Below are positions 1 through 6,377 of a stretch of DNA of 10,280 nucleotides, piece after piece. The stretch is from an uncultured Oscillospiraceae bacterium. GTDB taxonomy: Bacteria; Bacillota; Clostridia; Oscillospirales; Acutalibacteraceae. How positions within the stretch are numbered: position 1 is the stretch's first letter; each line of letters starts with the position of its first letter. The DNA is taken from assembly GCA_900549155.1 (NCBI GenBank), contig URNF01000073.1, positions 1 through 10,280 of the forward strand. Reading direction: 5' to 3'. Made by a program: the position numbers and the translations under genes. A model generated the notes under the pieces. It was not told the DNA's origin. It was given only the letters and a program-made list of their open reading frames with translations, and did no database searches.

Positions 1-3
1 TTA

Positions 4-37
4 CAGTGTGTCAAAAAACTTGTTTTTTGACACACTG
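4..37. terminator. Perfect 15-bp hairpin, probable terminator
   Basis: Bases 4-18 pair perfectly with 23-37 around a CTTG loop. The stem carries A6 on one arm and T6 on the other, so an RNA from either strand would end its stem in or next to a U-rich run. It lies beyond the terminator of the minus-strand operon and probably serves a gene to the left of the window or acts as a second stop. The role is inferred from structure only. Confidence 0.6.
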
Positions 38-71
38 AGAAAAAGCACCGCCTGCGGCGGTGCTTTTTCTC
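37..71 (-). terminator. Perfect 16-bp hairpin terminating the GH97-DUF1003 operon
   Basis: Bases 37-52 pair perfectly with 56-71 around a 3-base loop. The stem has a GC-rich core with A5/T5 at its base, so either strand gives a hairpin ending in a U-run. It overlaps the stop codon of the DUF1003 gene (70-72), so the ribosome stops at the foot of the stem. The adjoining hairpin at 4-37 shares base 37. Confidence 0.8.
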
Positions 72-585
72 ATCGATGCTCATCGCGCTCCTGCAACGCA
101 GCAAGCGCATGACGCAGCTTTTTCTGATCCTCCAAAATGAGATCCAATTTCTTGTGCACATCGTCAAGGATCAGCTCATTTTTCAGGTTAACCTTATAGT
201 CGTTCTCCGCCCGTTCGCGATCCTTCGCTTCCTGTCGGTTCTGACTCATCATAATGAGCGGCGCCTGCACCGCCGCAATACAGGACAGCACCAAATTCAG
301 CAAAATGAACGGATAGGCGTCAAAGGCTTTCGCAGCCAAAAGGATATTGACCGCCATCCAAATCACCATCACGGCGATAAAGCTGAAAATAAACGCCCAG
401 CTGCCCGCGAACCGCGCCACCGCATCCGACGCGCGCTGACCGAAGGTCGTGTGCTCCTGACGGTCGGCGTTCTGCGTGACCTTGGTGGCGATCAGCTCGT
501 GAATCAGCTCCTCATCCGTGAACTCTCTGTCGGCAGTGTGCAGCAATTCGCGGATAATACGCTGTCTTTCCGTTTCATTTTTCAT
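70..585 (-). CDS. DUF1003 family membrane protein
   Basis: A small integral membrane protein of the DUF1003 family, whose biochemical role is not established. It has about 171 residues, with an acidic N-terminal helix region and a GQRASDAVARFAGSW motif leading into a first membrane helix (about residues 59-84). A second membrane helix (about 89-113) contains FILLNLVLSCIAAVQAP. Then comes the family's signature stretch MMSQNRQEAKDRERAENDY and a charged, probably coiled-coil tail (KKLDLILEDQKKLRHAL). The start at 585 is chosen because AAGAGG (595-600) sits 9 bases upstream. An in-frame ATG at 594 would give three more residues and a 4-base ATGA overlap with the GH97 stop, but its Shine-Dalgarno would touch the start codon. 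No promoter is visible, so it is probably expressed by read-through from GH97. Family assignment is firm; function is unknown. Confidence 0.88.
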   Translation of the reverse strand: MKNETERQRIIRELLHTADREFTDEELIHELIATKVTQNADRQEHTTFGQRASDAVARFAGSWAFIFSFIAVMVIWMAVNILLAAKAFDAYPFILLNLVLSCIAAVQAPLIMMSQNRQEAKDRERAENDYKVNLKNELILDDVHKKLDLILEDQKKLRHALAALQERDEHR

Positions 586-590
586 GACAT

Positions 591-2846
591 TCATCCTCTT
601 TCGCGATAGGCAAGCCACTTGAGGTTGGTGTCCTGCTCCTTGAAATCCTTGCCCCTCATGTATGCCACAGCATCTTCCCAAGCGCTTGCCAATTTGTTGA
701 AACGGTAGGCAAGACCGGCAACCGATGCGCCCGTCCTGTCGGTCACCGCCACCCGCAGACGGCAGGTGTCCGCAACAGCGATCGGCTCTGTATACACCGT
801 CGCCGTCTCCGACGTCAGCGGATCGCTGCCGTCGAGCGTATAGCGGGCGCAAAGCGCATCCTCAGCCAGCGTCACCGCGACCGGCGCGCCGCAGATGCCG
901 CCGTATTGCGACAGGCACACCTTCGAGATGCGGGCGGCATAGCCGCTGTTCGCGGCAAGCGCGACACGCAGCACATCGTTTGCCGTCACCGTCCGACGGC
1001 TGACGCCCTCATCGGTATACAGCTCCATGAGATACGTACCCTCACCCAAAAATTCCGAAAGAGCAATGTCCGCGGTTTCCTCGCGGTTGTGGTTGATGAC
1101 ACCGAGGAACCAGTTGCCGTCCTTTTCTCTCGCCATGGCGGCAAACACGCCGTATTCCGAGCAGGACAGCACCTTCGTGCGATCCCACACGGTGGGACAC
1201 GCCTTGATGAATTCCACGGCGGGCGACTCCGTCAGTTCCGCAGGCGTCGCGTCAATGGCATTAAACGGCGCGTCCACAAACACCAGCTCCGCCCAGCCGT
1301 AGGCGTTCTGCACCTGCGGCGTGAAATCGGCGTGACCGGCAAGACCGCGCGTGAGATACTGGGTGGTGAACAGGTGCGTCTCGTTTTCCGCCTCGCGCGC
1401 CGACGCCATCTCGTGACCGAAGATGCCCTCATAGTTGAGCACATGCGGATAGGTGATGTTCAGTCCCGACGGCTTCATTGCGCCGTGGAAATTGACGATG
1501 AAATGATGCTTTTCTGCCGCCTTTGCCACCCATTCATACAGGTCAACGCCCGCTTCCACCTGATCCTCGGGCGGCATGAAGTCGATCTTCACACCCTTGA
1601 TGCCGCGCTTTTCGATGTCGGTGAAAAATGTCTCGACCGCGGCATAGTCGGGGAAATAGCGGCGCACGCCGTCTTTCAGCTCTTCCGCCTTATGGCCGAG
1701 CGGGAAGCGCGCCTCGCTGGCGGTAAAGCCGTTCCAAACGACCTGCTTCACATCATACGGGCGCGTGTCGTCGCACAGCTGTCGCACCAGTCCGAACACC
1801 GTCGGTACGTCCTCCGCAAACAGCGACCATCTGCCGTCGAGAATGTTGTATTCAAAGCCCATTTTGATCGCGGCATCGCTGTAGGCATACATCGTGTCTA
1901 TCTTGCCGGTAAAGCTGCCGTTGGAGCGCCAGGACCAGGCGCTTCTGCCCGGCTCGACCCAGGCATAGTCCCCCTCTGACGGCGGATTGACGCTGTAGAG
2001 GATCGGGTTGTTATACAGCGCGTCGAGACTGTCGGCGACGGACAGGATGCGATACGGCGTAACGACACAGTCGCCCGTCACATCGAAATCCACAAACTGC
2101 TTGCCCGACTGGAAGGTCGTGTTCAGCTCGAAAAGCCCGCGCCCCATCTGGCGCAGATTCACGCCGACGTAGTGCCTGACATTCCCCTCAAGGATCGCGC
2201 CGAAACGCTTTTTGCCGTCCTTTGCGGGGAACTCCACCGCCATCGGCGTGAGGATATACCGTTCGGCATCCGCCGCCCCGTCTCTGAGGCTGTGGAAAAG
2301 ATCCTGCTTTTCGGTCGGCGCAAAAATGTCCTTCACGGGGAAACGGTCATATGCCGCCTCATAGCAAATGGCGGCATAGTGCGCAAACCGCTCATACCGC
2401 TGGCAGCCCCTGCCGCGGCAGCCGAAGGAAGCATAGGCAAAGCTGTCCTCAGGCACCTTGAAAGCGGTATATTCCGCATTGACGGTCTTGCCCGCCGCCG
2501 CATCATACACCATGCGGAAAGCAACACCCTCGTTATACACCCGCACCTCGAGCGCAAACGCGACGCCCGCCGCTTCCAAAGCGAAGCGCGCCGCAACAAA
2601 GGTCGTTTCCACCGTTTTCATCCTGCCGAACAGCGGCAGCGCCACCGCCCGCTTCTCGGTGGTGACCTCCCGCAGAGAAACGCCCTCATGATAATCGATG
2701 CTGCCGATGCGATGACCGAGCGGCGCCGTGTCATACAGCGCTTCGCCCTTGTAGGTAACGCAATAGGTCGGTTTCCCGCCGTCGCAGGAGAACGAAAATG
2801 CCACCTGCCCGTCGGGCGAAAACACCGTCTGTGTATTTTTTTCCAT
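591..2846 (-). CDS. Glycoside hydrolase family 97, alpha-galactosidase-like
   Basis: A 751-residue GH97 enzyme, predicted to hydrolyse terminal alpha-galactosides (or alpha-glucosides) in the cytoplasm, as no signal peptide is present. The N-terminal beta-sandwich (about 1-275) opens with the family-typical SPDGQVAFSFSCDGGKPTY. The barrel (about 285-560) holds GVKIDFM with Asp422, then VNFHGAMKPSG and NYEGIFGHE (Glu473, Glu479). In characterised GH97 enzymes an Asp at the KxDFM position is the nucleophile of retaining alpha-galactosidases, whereas inverting SusB-type enzymes lack it; Glu479 matches the acid/base position. A C-terminal beta domain follows, then about 645-715 resembles the chitobiase/hexosaminidase C-terminal domain (YTLDGSDPLTS...YTEPI), and a short charged tail. 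The start is fixed by AAGGAGG (2854-2860) seven bases upstream and a consensus promoter. It is the first gene of a unit with DUF1003. Family is confident; substrate is inferred from Asp422. Confidence 0.9.
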   Translation of the reverse strand: MEKNTQTVFSPDGQVAFSFSCDGGKPTYCVTYKGEALYDTAPLGHRIGSIDYHEGVSLREVTTEKRAVALPLFGRMKTVETTFVAARFALEAAGVAFALEVRVYNEGVAFRMVYDAAAGKTVNAEYTAFKVPEDSFAYASFGCRGRGCQRYERFAHYAAICYEAAYDRFPVKDIFAPTEKQDLFHSLRDGAADAERYILTPMAVEFPAKDGKKRFGAILEGNVRHYVGVNLRQMGRGLFELNTTFQSGKQFVDFDVTGDCVVTPYRILSVADSLDALYNNPILYSVNPPSEGDYAWVEPGRSAWSWRSNGSFTGKIDTMYAYSDAAIKMGFEYNILDGRWSLFAEDVPTVFGLVRQLCDDTRPYDVKQVVWNGFTASEARFPLGHKAEELKDGVRRYFPDYAAVETFFTDIEKRGIKGVKIDFMPPEDQVEAGVDLYEWVAKAAEKHHFIVNFHGAMKPSGLNITYPHVLNYEGIFGHEMASAREAENETHLFTTQYLTRGLAGHADFTPQVQNAYGWAELVFVDAPFNAIDATPAELTESPAVEFIKACPTVWDRTKVLSCSEYGVFAAMAREKDGNWFLGVINHNREETADIALSEFLGEGTYLMELYTDEGVSRRTVTANDVLRVALAANSGYAARISKVCLSQYGGICGAPVAVTLAEDALCARYTLDGSDPLTSETATVYTEPIAVADTCRLRVAVTDRTGASVAGLAYRFNKLASAWEDAVAYMRGKDFKEQDTNLKWLAYRERG

Positions 2847-2853
2847 ATATCTG

Positions 2854-2860
2854 CCTCCTT
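2854..2860 (-). promoter_or_regulatory. Ribosome binding site of the GH97 gene
   Basis: On the minus strand this reads AAGGAGG, a full Shine-Dalgarno match, seven bases before the ATG at 2846. It decides the GH97 start. Confidence 0.85.
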
Positions 2861-2881
2861 AAAAAGCCGTGCTTTGCCTGT

Positions 2882-2910
2882 ATCATAGCAAAAGTGCGCA
2901 GGATTTTCAA
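2882..2910 (-). promoter_or_regulatory. Sigma-A promoter of GH97 (extended -10)
   Basis: Read on the minus strand: TTGAAA (2905-2910), a 17-base spacer, then TATGAT (2882-2887) preceded by TGC, an extended -10 element. Transcription would start near 2875, giving a leader of about 29 bases that contains the AAGGAGG site. Confidence 0.8.
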
Positions 2911-2982
2911 TAGACCGTCGAAAATATTTTCCGTATTTTCCCCGTCTTTCTTTCCTTGGCGGCGAAATTCGGAAATTTTCTC

Positions 2983-3001
2983 CGTTTTCATCAGGAAAAC
3001 G
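2983..3001. promoter_or_regulatory. Inverted repeat, candidate operator in the divergent GH97/lipoprotein region
   Basis: CGTTTTC (2983-2989) and GAAAACG (2995-3001) form a perfect 7-bp inverted repeat with a 5-base centre. It lies about 16 bases upstream of the lipoprotein -35 box. A second perfect palindrome, GAAAATATTTTC (2920-2931), lies just upstream of the GH97 -35 box. Both are AT-rich and could occur by chance; a binding protein is not indicated in the window. Confidence 0.3.
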
Positions 3002-3017
3002 AAAGCAACAAACGCTC

Positions 3018-3047
3018 TTGACAGAAAACCGCCGTTTCTGTTACACT
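3018..3047 (+). promoter_or_regulatory. Sigma-A promoter of the first lipoprotein gene
   Basis: A perfect TTGACA (3018-3023) is followed by an 18-base spacer and TACACT (3042-3047). The start would be near 3054, about 35 bases before the ATG at 3089. The -10 region lies inside a small dyad, ACACT-GAA-AGTGT (3043-3055), which could be an operator or chance. Confidence 0.75.
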
Positions 3048-3088
3048 GAAAGTGTGAATAAAAAGGACGTGTGTGGGAGGGATTTTTC

Positions 3089-3697
3089 ATGAAAAAACTT
3101 GCAGTGCTCCTGCTGACCGTGCTGACGGCAGCACTTTCCCTGTGCGGCTGCGGCAGCCGCACAGACGCCCCCGACACGGCGACCACCACAAGAAGTGTTC
3201 CCACTTTTGCATATGTGAGAGCGGATTTTCAGAACATCATGGGCTATGACGGCTATTGGGAAGAAGAATTGTATAATTCCCAGCATCACACCCGCAGATA
3301 TTATGCCGAAGAAAGCGGAAAGGTTTTTCCGATCGCCGTCAGCTGGTATTGGAAATTTGATCCGTCGGAAAAGGTCGAGGACTATGTGCTGGACATCGAC
3401 GGCGACGGCGTCACCGAGCTTGTCTGCAACACCCTTACCGGCGCCGACATTCACGCAGAGGTCTATATCTTCCGCCGCACGGCAAACGGCGTCGAATGCG
3501 GGCGGATCGACCGCGAAAAAGCGAACATCCCCGACTTTGACGATTGGGGTGCCAACGCTTCCGTTTCCTGCTATGACGCACAGACAGGACAATTTCTCCT
3601 CTCCTATGATGTCAAAGACAGCAAGGAGGACAAAGAGATCGCCGTTTCGCTTGACGCCTTCGCTTTTACCCCGCTTGAAGATCTCTCCATTCTTTGA
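3089..3697 (+). CDS. Lipoprotein of unknown function with an Asp-rich calcium-loop-like motif
   Basis: A predicted lipoprotein of 202 residues, anchored to the outer face of the cell membrane. Residues 1-20 form a signal peptide (MKKL, a hydrophobic run, then LCG) with Cys21 as the lipidation site. A Thr-rich linker follows to about residue 36. The mature domain is rich in Tyr, Trp and acidic residues. LDIDGDGVTE (Asp102, Asp104, Asp106, Glu110) resembles EF-hand or FG-GAP/VCBS-like calcium loops seen in many secreted Firmicutes proteins. I do not recognise a family. The start at 3089 is preferred over an in-frame GTG at 3071 because GGGAGG (3075-3080) lies 8 bases upstream and the lipoprotein signal begins there. 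It has its own promoter, is divergent from GH97, and ends at a strong hairpin. The first 30 residues closely match those of the lipoprotein at 6378-6761. A role in sensing or binding is speculation. Confidence 0.82.
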   Translation: MKKLAVLLLTVLTAALSLCGCGSRTDAPDTATTTRSVPTFAYVRADFQNIMGYDGYWEEELYNSQHHTRRYYAEESGKVFPIAVSWYWKFDPSEKVEDYVLDIDGDGVTELVCNTLTGADIHAEVYIFRRTANGVECGRIDREKANIPDFDDWGANASVSCYDAQTGQFLLSYDVKDSKEDKEIAVSLDAFAFTPLEDLSIL

Positions 3698-3700
3698 AAC

Positions 3701-3738
3701 AACCCGCCTGCAACAGTCAGCCGCTGCAGGCGGGTTTT
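3701..3738 (+). terminator. Rho-independent terminator of the first lipoprotein gene
   Basis: Bases 3701-3712 pair perfectly with 3725-3736 (12 bp, GC-rich) around a 12-base loop, with a T4 run at 3735-3738. It starts three bases after the lipoprotein stop codon. Confidence 0.85.
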
Positions 3739-3752
3739 GACATGACGAAATC

Positions 3753-3776
3753 CCCCGCACACAACCGTGTGCGGGG
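3753..3776 (-). terminator. Hairpin downstream of the GH2 gene, probable terminator
   Basis: CCCCGCACAC (3753-3762) pairs perfectly with GTGTGCGGGG (3767-3776) around a 4-base loop. It begins 7 bases beyond the GH2 stop (3784-3786) on the minus strand. The following sequence is only weakly U-rich, so the second hairpin at 3701-3736, also crossed by this transcript, may complete termination. Confidence 0.65.
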
Positions 3777-3783
3777 AATGCTT

Positions 3784-6204
3784 TCACTGCGCCGTCACCG
3801 TGACGGTCTCGCCCCTTTTGAGGAAAAAGCAGTTGTCCGACAACCGCTTTCCCGTGTCCAGCATCACATACGGAATGCTCACCGCTCCCGTCACCGCATA
3901 GCCGTCGGCTGTCTTTTTCAGTTCAAAACGCCTGTCGGTGTCCCACGGGACTTTTTTATAGGTGTTGGGGAAATACACCGATCGGTCGTCGCCCCTGTCG
4001 CCGTGTATGTCGCACAGCAGCACGCTTGCGGGCGCATTGATGTCGGGAACGGCATCCCGTCTGACCTCGACCGCCTTGGTGCTCCCCACGGGATACACAC
4101 CGTCAAATTCCGCCACCGTGCGTTCCTCTCCGGTCAGCACGTCATAGCGATACACCCGTCCCCGCACCGCCGCGTCGTCTGCACCGTTCACGCAGACATG
4201 CAGGCGCACACAGCCGTCCTCCTCGCAAAAAGAGGTGATGACGGGCTTTGCACATCGCTTGAACACATAAAAGGCGGGCTTCGGATCGCCGTAATAGTCG
4301 ATGATCGACCAGCTCACCGAGGTAGGCCAGCAATCGTTGAACATCCAATAGAGGATCCCCGCGGAGAACCACTGGCTGCGACGATACAGTTCAAAGGAAA
4401 TGCGCAGCCATTCGCACTGGAGAAGCTGCAGCTTATACAGCCGATCCGCCCCGTCCCGAAATGCGCCGAAAAACCGCTCTGCCATCAGACAGGCATAGGT
4501 GAAGATGGTTTTTTCAAGGCAGGGATTGTTCTGACAGTGGTATTCGGCGGCGGCAAGCTCCTCGCCGAAGATGTCGTCCCGCGTCAAAAATTTTTTAAGC
4601 GACGAAGCAAACGGCATCCCGAAAGAAGGCTGCTCCGCCATAAACCGCGAAAGATACCGCTGCAATTCCCGATGATAGTCCCCCGCCCGCTCCCCGGTCG
4701 CAAAATCAAAGAAAGCGCCGAGATAGGCGGTGTTGTGCGTCGTGCCGCAGGCAGCGGACTGAAACGGAACGCCGCCGTAGGGGCTGGAGAGCAAAAAGGT
4801 CCGTCGGGGATCCAGCCGCTCCAGAACGGGCGCGATCGCCTGCGTTGCGGCGATCTTCCCCGTGTATGTCTTTTTGTTGAAATATCCCTGTGTGGCGTTT
4901 TCGTTGTCGCCCGTCCACCACACAAGGCAGGGATGGTTGCGCAGCCGCAGCGCAGCCGCTTTTGCTTCCTTTTGCAGCTTTTCGCGAAAATCCGCATCCT
5001 CCTCCGGATAGCTGCCGCACGCCATGAGGAAATCCTGCGTCACCAAAATGCCCAGTCGGTCGCATTCCTCAAAAAAGGCGTCGCGCGGGAACTCTCCGCC
5101 GCCCCACACCCGCAGCATCGTGCAGCCGCATTCGGCGGCGCTGCGCACCAAACGGCGGATGCGCTCGTCGCTCTCCTCCGACGGGAAAGGATCGCAGGGC
5201 ACCCAGTTTCCGCCCTGACAGAAGACCCGCACCCCGTTCACCAAGACCCAAAAGCCGGACGTGACCGCATTGCGGTCGTTTTGCTGCAAATGGGGCGCCG
5301 TTTGCAGCTTTTCGGCAGTGCGCCGATAGGCTGTGCCGCTTTCGTCCCGCAGCTCCAGAATGTCCACCGTGCGGATGCCGAACGGCGTGACGGTCTCCTG
5401 TCCGCCCGCCGTGACGGTCAGCCGATAAAGCTTCTGCTCGCCGTATCCCGCGGGATACCACAAACGGGGATCGCGTATGTCCGCCGTCATGGTGACGCGT
5501 TCCTCAAACAGCGCACGCGTTTCTTCAAACACCGCACGCCCGTCGGGGTCGGTGACGGTGAAGGTCGCAAAGCCCTCATCCGTCAGGTTTTGAAATGTCG
5601 CAGAAAGCCCGATGCAGGCGGCATACGGCGTGACGGATTTTGTGTATACATAGACCGTGTCAAGACTGTCCGGTCGGACGCTTTGCAGCGTGATCCCGCC
5701 ACAGATGCCCATGGTCACAAAGCGGGCGACCCAGTCCCAGCCATAGGTACACTGGATCCGCCGCGTATACAGCCGCTCCCCCGTGAACGCGGCATAGCGG
5801 GCGGGCTTTCCCGCCACCTCTCTGACAGGCGAGCGAAAGCGCACCTCAAGGCGGTTTTCGCCGACGCGCAGCGCATGCTCCGCCGGAAATTCATGCGGAA
5901 TGAACATGTCGTCCGCCTCGCCGAGCTTCACGCCGTTGAGGTACACCGTGCAATAGCAATCCAGCCCCTCAAAGCGCAAAAATGCGCCCGTCTCCACGGC
6001 ATCCACCGTGAAATCGCCCGTGTAGGTGACGTCGCAGTCCTCGATCCAGCGCACGCTTTCGGCATTGTCGCGATAGAAATAGTCGCCGATCACACCCGCA
6101 CGCTTCAAATCGGTGTGCACGCACCCCGGCACGGTCGCCGGCACCGTCAGCGGCTTTTCTCCCTCGCGGTATACGGTGCATGTCCAGTTTCCCTCAATGC
6201 GCAT
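3784..6204 (-). CDS. Glycoside hydrolase family 2, beta-mannosidase-like
   Basis: An 806-residue GH2 enzyme, predicted to release beta-mannose from the non-reducing end of short manno- or glyco-oligosaccharides. No signal peptide is seen, so it should be cytoplasmic. The N-terminal jelly roll (about 1-175) carries the beta-mannosidase-type opening VPATVPGCVHTDL and YGWDW. An immunoglobulin-like domain follows (about 180-290). The catalytic barrel (about 310-650) has GGNWVPCDPF, MLRVWGGGEFPRDAFFEECD and LGILVTQDF. It has the acid/base at Glu435 in WWTGDNEN and a probable nucleophile at Glu524 in FMAEQPSFG. GILYWMFNDCWP and SWSIIDYYGDPK close the barrel, as in beta-mannosidases. A C-terminal beta region follows. 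The start at 6204 has AAAGGGG (6214-6220) 9 bases upstream and begins at the conserved domain edge; an in-frame extension to 6297 runs through the promoter. It is transcribed alone. GH2 is certain; mannosidase specificity is likely. Confidence 0.9.
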   Translation of the reverse strand: MRIEGNWTCTVYREGEKPLTVPATVPGCVHTDLKRAGVIGDYFYRDNAESVRWIEDCDVTYTGDFTVDAVETGAFLRFEGLDCYCTVYLNGVKLGEADDMFIPHEFPAEHALRVGENRLEVRFRSPVREVAGKPARYAAFTGERLYTRRIQCTYGWDWVARFVTMGICGGITLQSVRPDSLDTVYVYTKSVTPYAACIGLSATFQNLTDEGFATFTVTDPDGRAVFEETRALFEERVTMTADIRDPRLWYPAGYGEQKLYRLTVTAGGQETVTPFGIRTVDILELRDESGTAYRRTAEKLQTAPHLQQNDRNAVTSGFWVLVNGVRVFCQGGNWVPCDPFPSEESDERIRRLVRSAAECGCTMLRVWGGGEFPRDAFFEECDRLGILVTQDFLMACGSYPEEDADFREKLQKEAKAAALRLRNHPCLVWWTGDNENATQGYFNKKTYTGKIAATQAIAPVLERLDPRRTFLLSSPYGGVPFQSAACGTTHNTAYLGAFFDFATGERAGDYHRELQRYLSRFMAEQPSFGMPFASSLKKFLTRDDIFGEELAAAEYHCQNNPCLEKTIFTYACLMAERFFGAFRDGADRLYKLQLLQCEWLRISFELYRRSQWFSAGILYWMFNDCWPTSVSWSIIDYYGDPKPAFYVFKRCAKPVITSFCEEDGCVRLHVCVNGADDAAVRGRVYRYDVLTGEERTVAEFDGVYPVGSTKAVEVRRDAVPDINAPASVLLCDIHGDRGDDRSVYFPNTYKKVPWDTDRRFELKKTADGYAVTGAVSIPYVMLDTGKRLSDNCFFLKRGETVTVTAQ

Positions 6205-6234
6205 GCGTCTTATCCCCTTTTCTTTGATGATACA

Positions 6235-6264
6235 AGTATAGCACAGACACATTTCCGAAAACAA
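6235..6264 (-). promoter_or_regulatory. Promoter of the GH2 gene (extended -10)
   Basis: On the minus strand: TTGTTT (6259-6264), an 18-base spacer, and TATACT (6235-6240) preceded by TGC. The start would be near 6228, about 24 bases before the ATG. The -35 box lies between two copies of CATTTCCG (6250-6257 and 6279-6286). Confidence 0.7.
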
Positions 6265-6286
6265 GCAACGGACATGTGCATTTCCG
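6250..6286. repeat. Direct repeat CATTTCCG flanking the GH2 -35 box
   Basis: CATTTCCG occurs at 6250-6257 and again at 6279-6286, 29 bases apart, one copy on each side of the GH2 -35 hexamer. The spacing is near three helical turns, which would suit a pair of regulator half-sites. An 8-base repeat can arise by chance, so this is only a candidate operator. Confidence 0.3.
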
Positions 6287-6328
6287 TCAAAAATCAACGC
6301 AAAAGCCGTCCCGCTGTCCGCTGTCTTA

Positions 6329-6337
6329 TGCTATAGT
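6329..6337 (+). promoter_or_regulatory. Extended -10 promoter of the second lipoprotein gene
   Basis: TGC followed by TATAGT (6332-6337) forms an extended -10 element. No good -35 hexamer is found 16-18 bases upstream, so activity would rely on the TG extension or an activator. The start would be near 6344, about 34 bases before the ATG at 6378. Confidence 0.6.
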
Positions 6338-6377
6338 GGAAAAAGCAAAACACCACATCACACAGGTGGGATCTTTC

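Noticed and set aside
906..1979. A 357-residue plus-strand open frame opposite GH97
   Set aside because: Antisense to conserved GH97 sequence, with no RBS or recognisable motif.
3041..3787. A 248-residue minus-strand open frame opposite lipoprotein 1
   Set aside because: The plus-strand frame has promoter, RBS, signal peptide, lipobox and terminator; the antisense frame has none of these and runs across the terminator.
3694..6336. An 880-residue plus-strand open frame opposite the GH2 gene
   Set aside because: It is antisense to a gene with clear catalytic motifs, is rich in Arg/His/Pro as expected of a GC-rich shadow frame, has no domain I recognise, and starts before and through the 3701-3776 hairpins.
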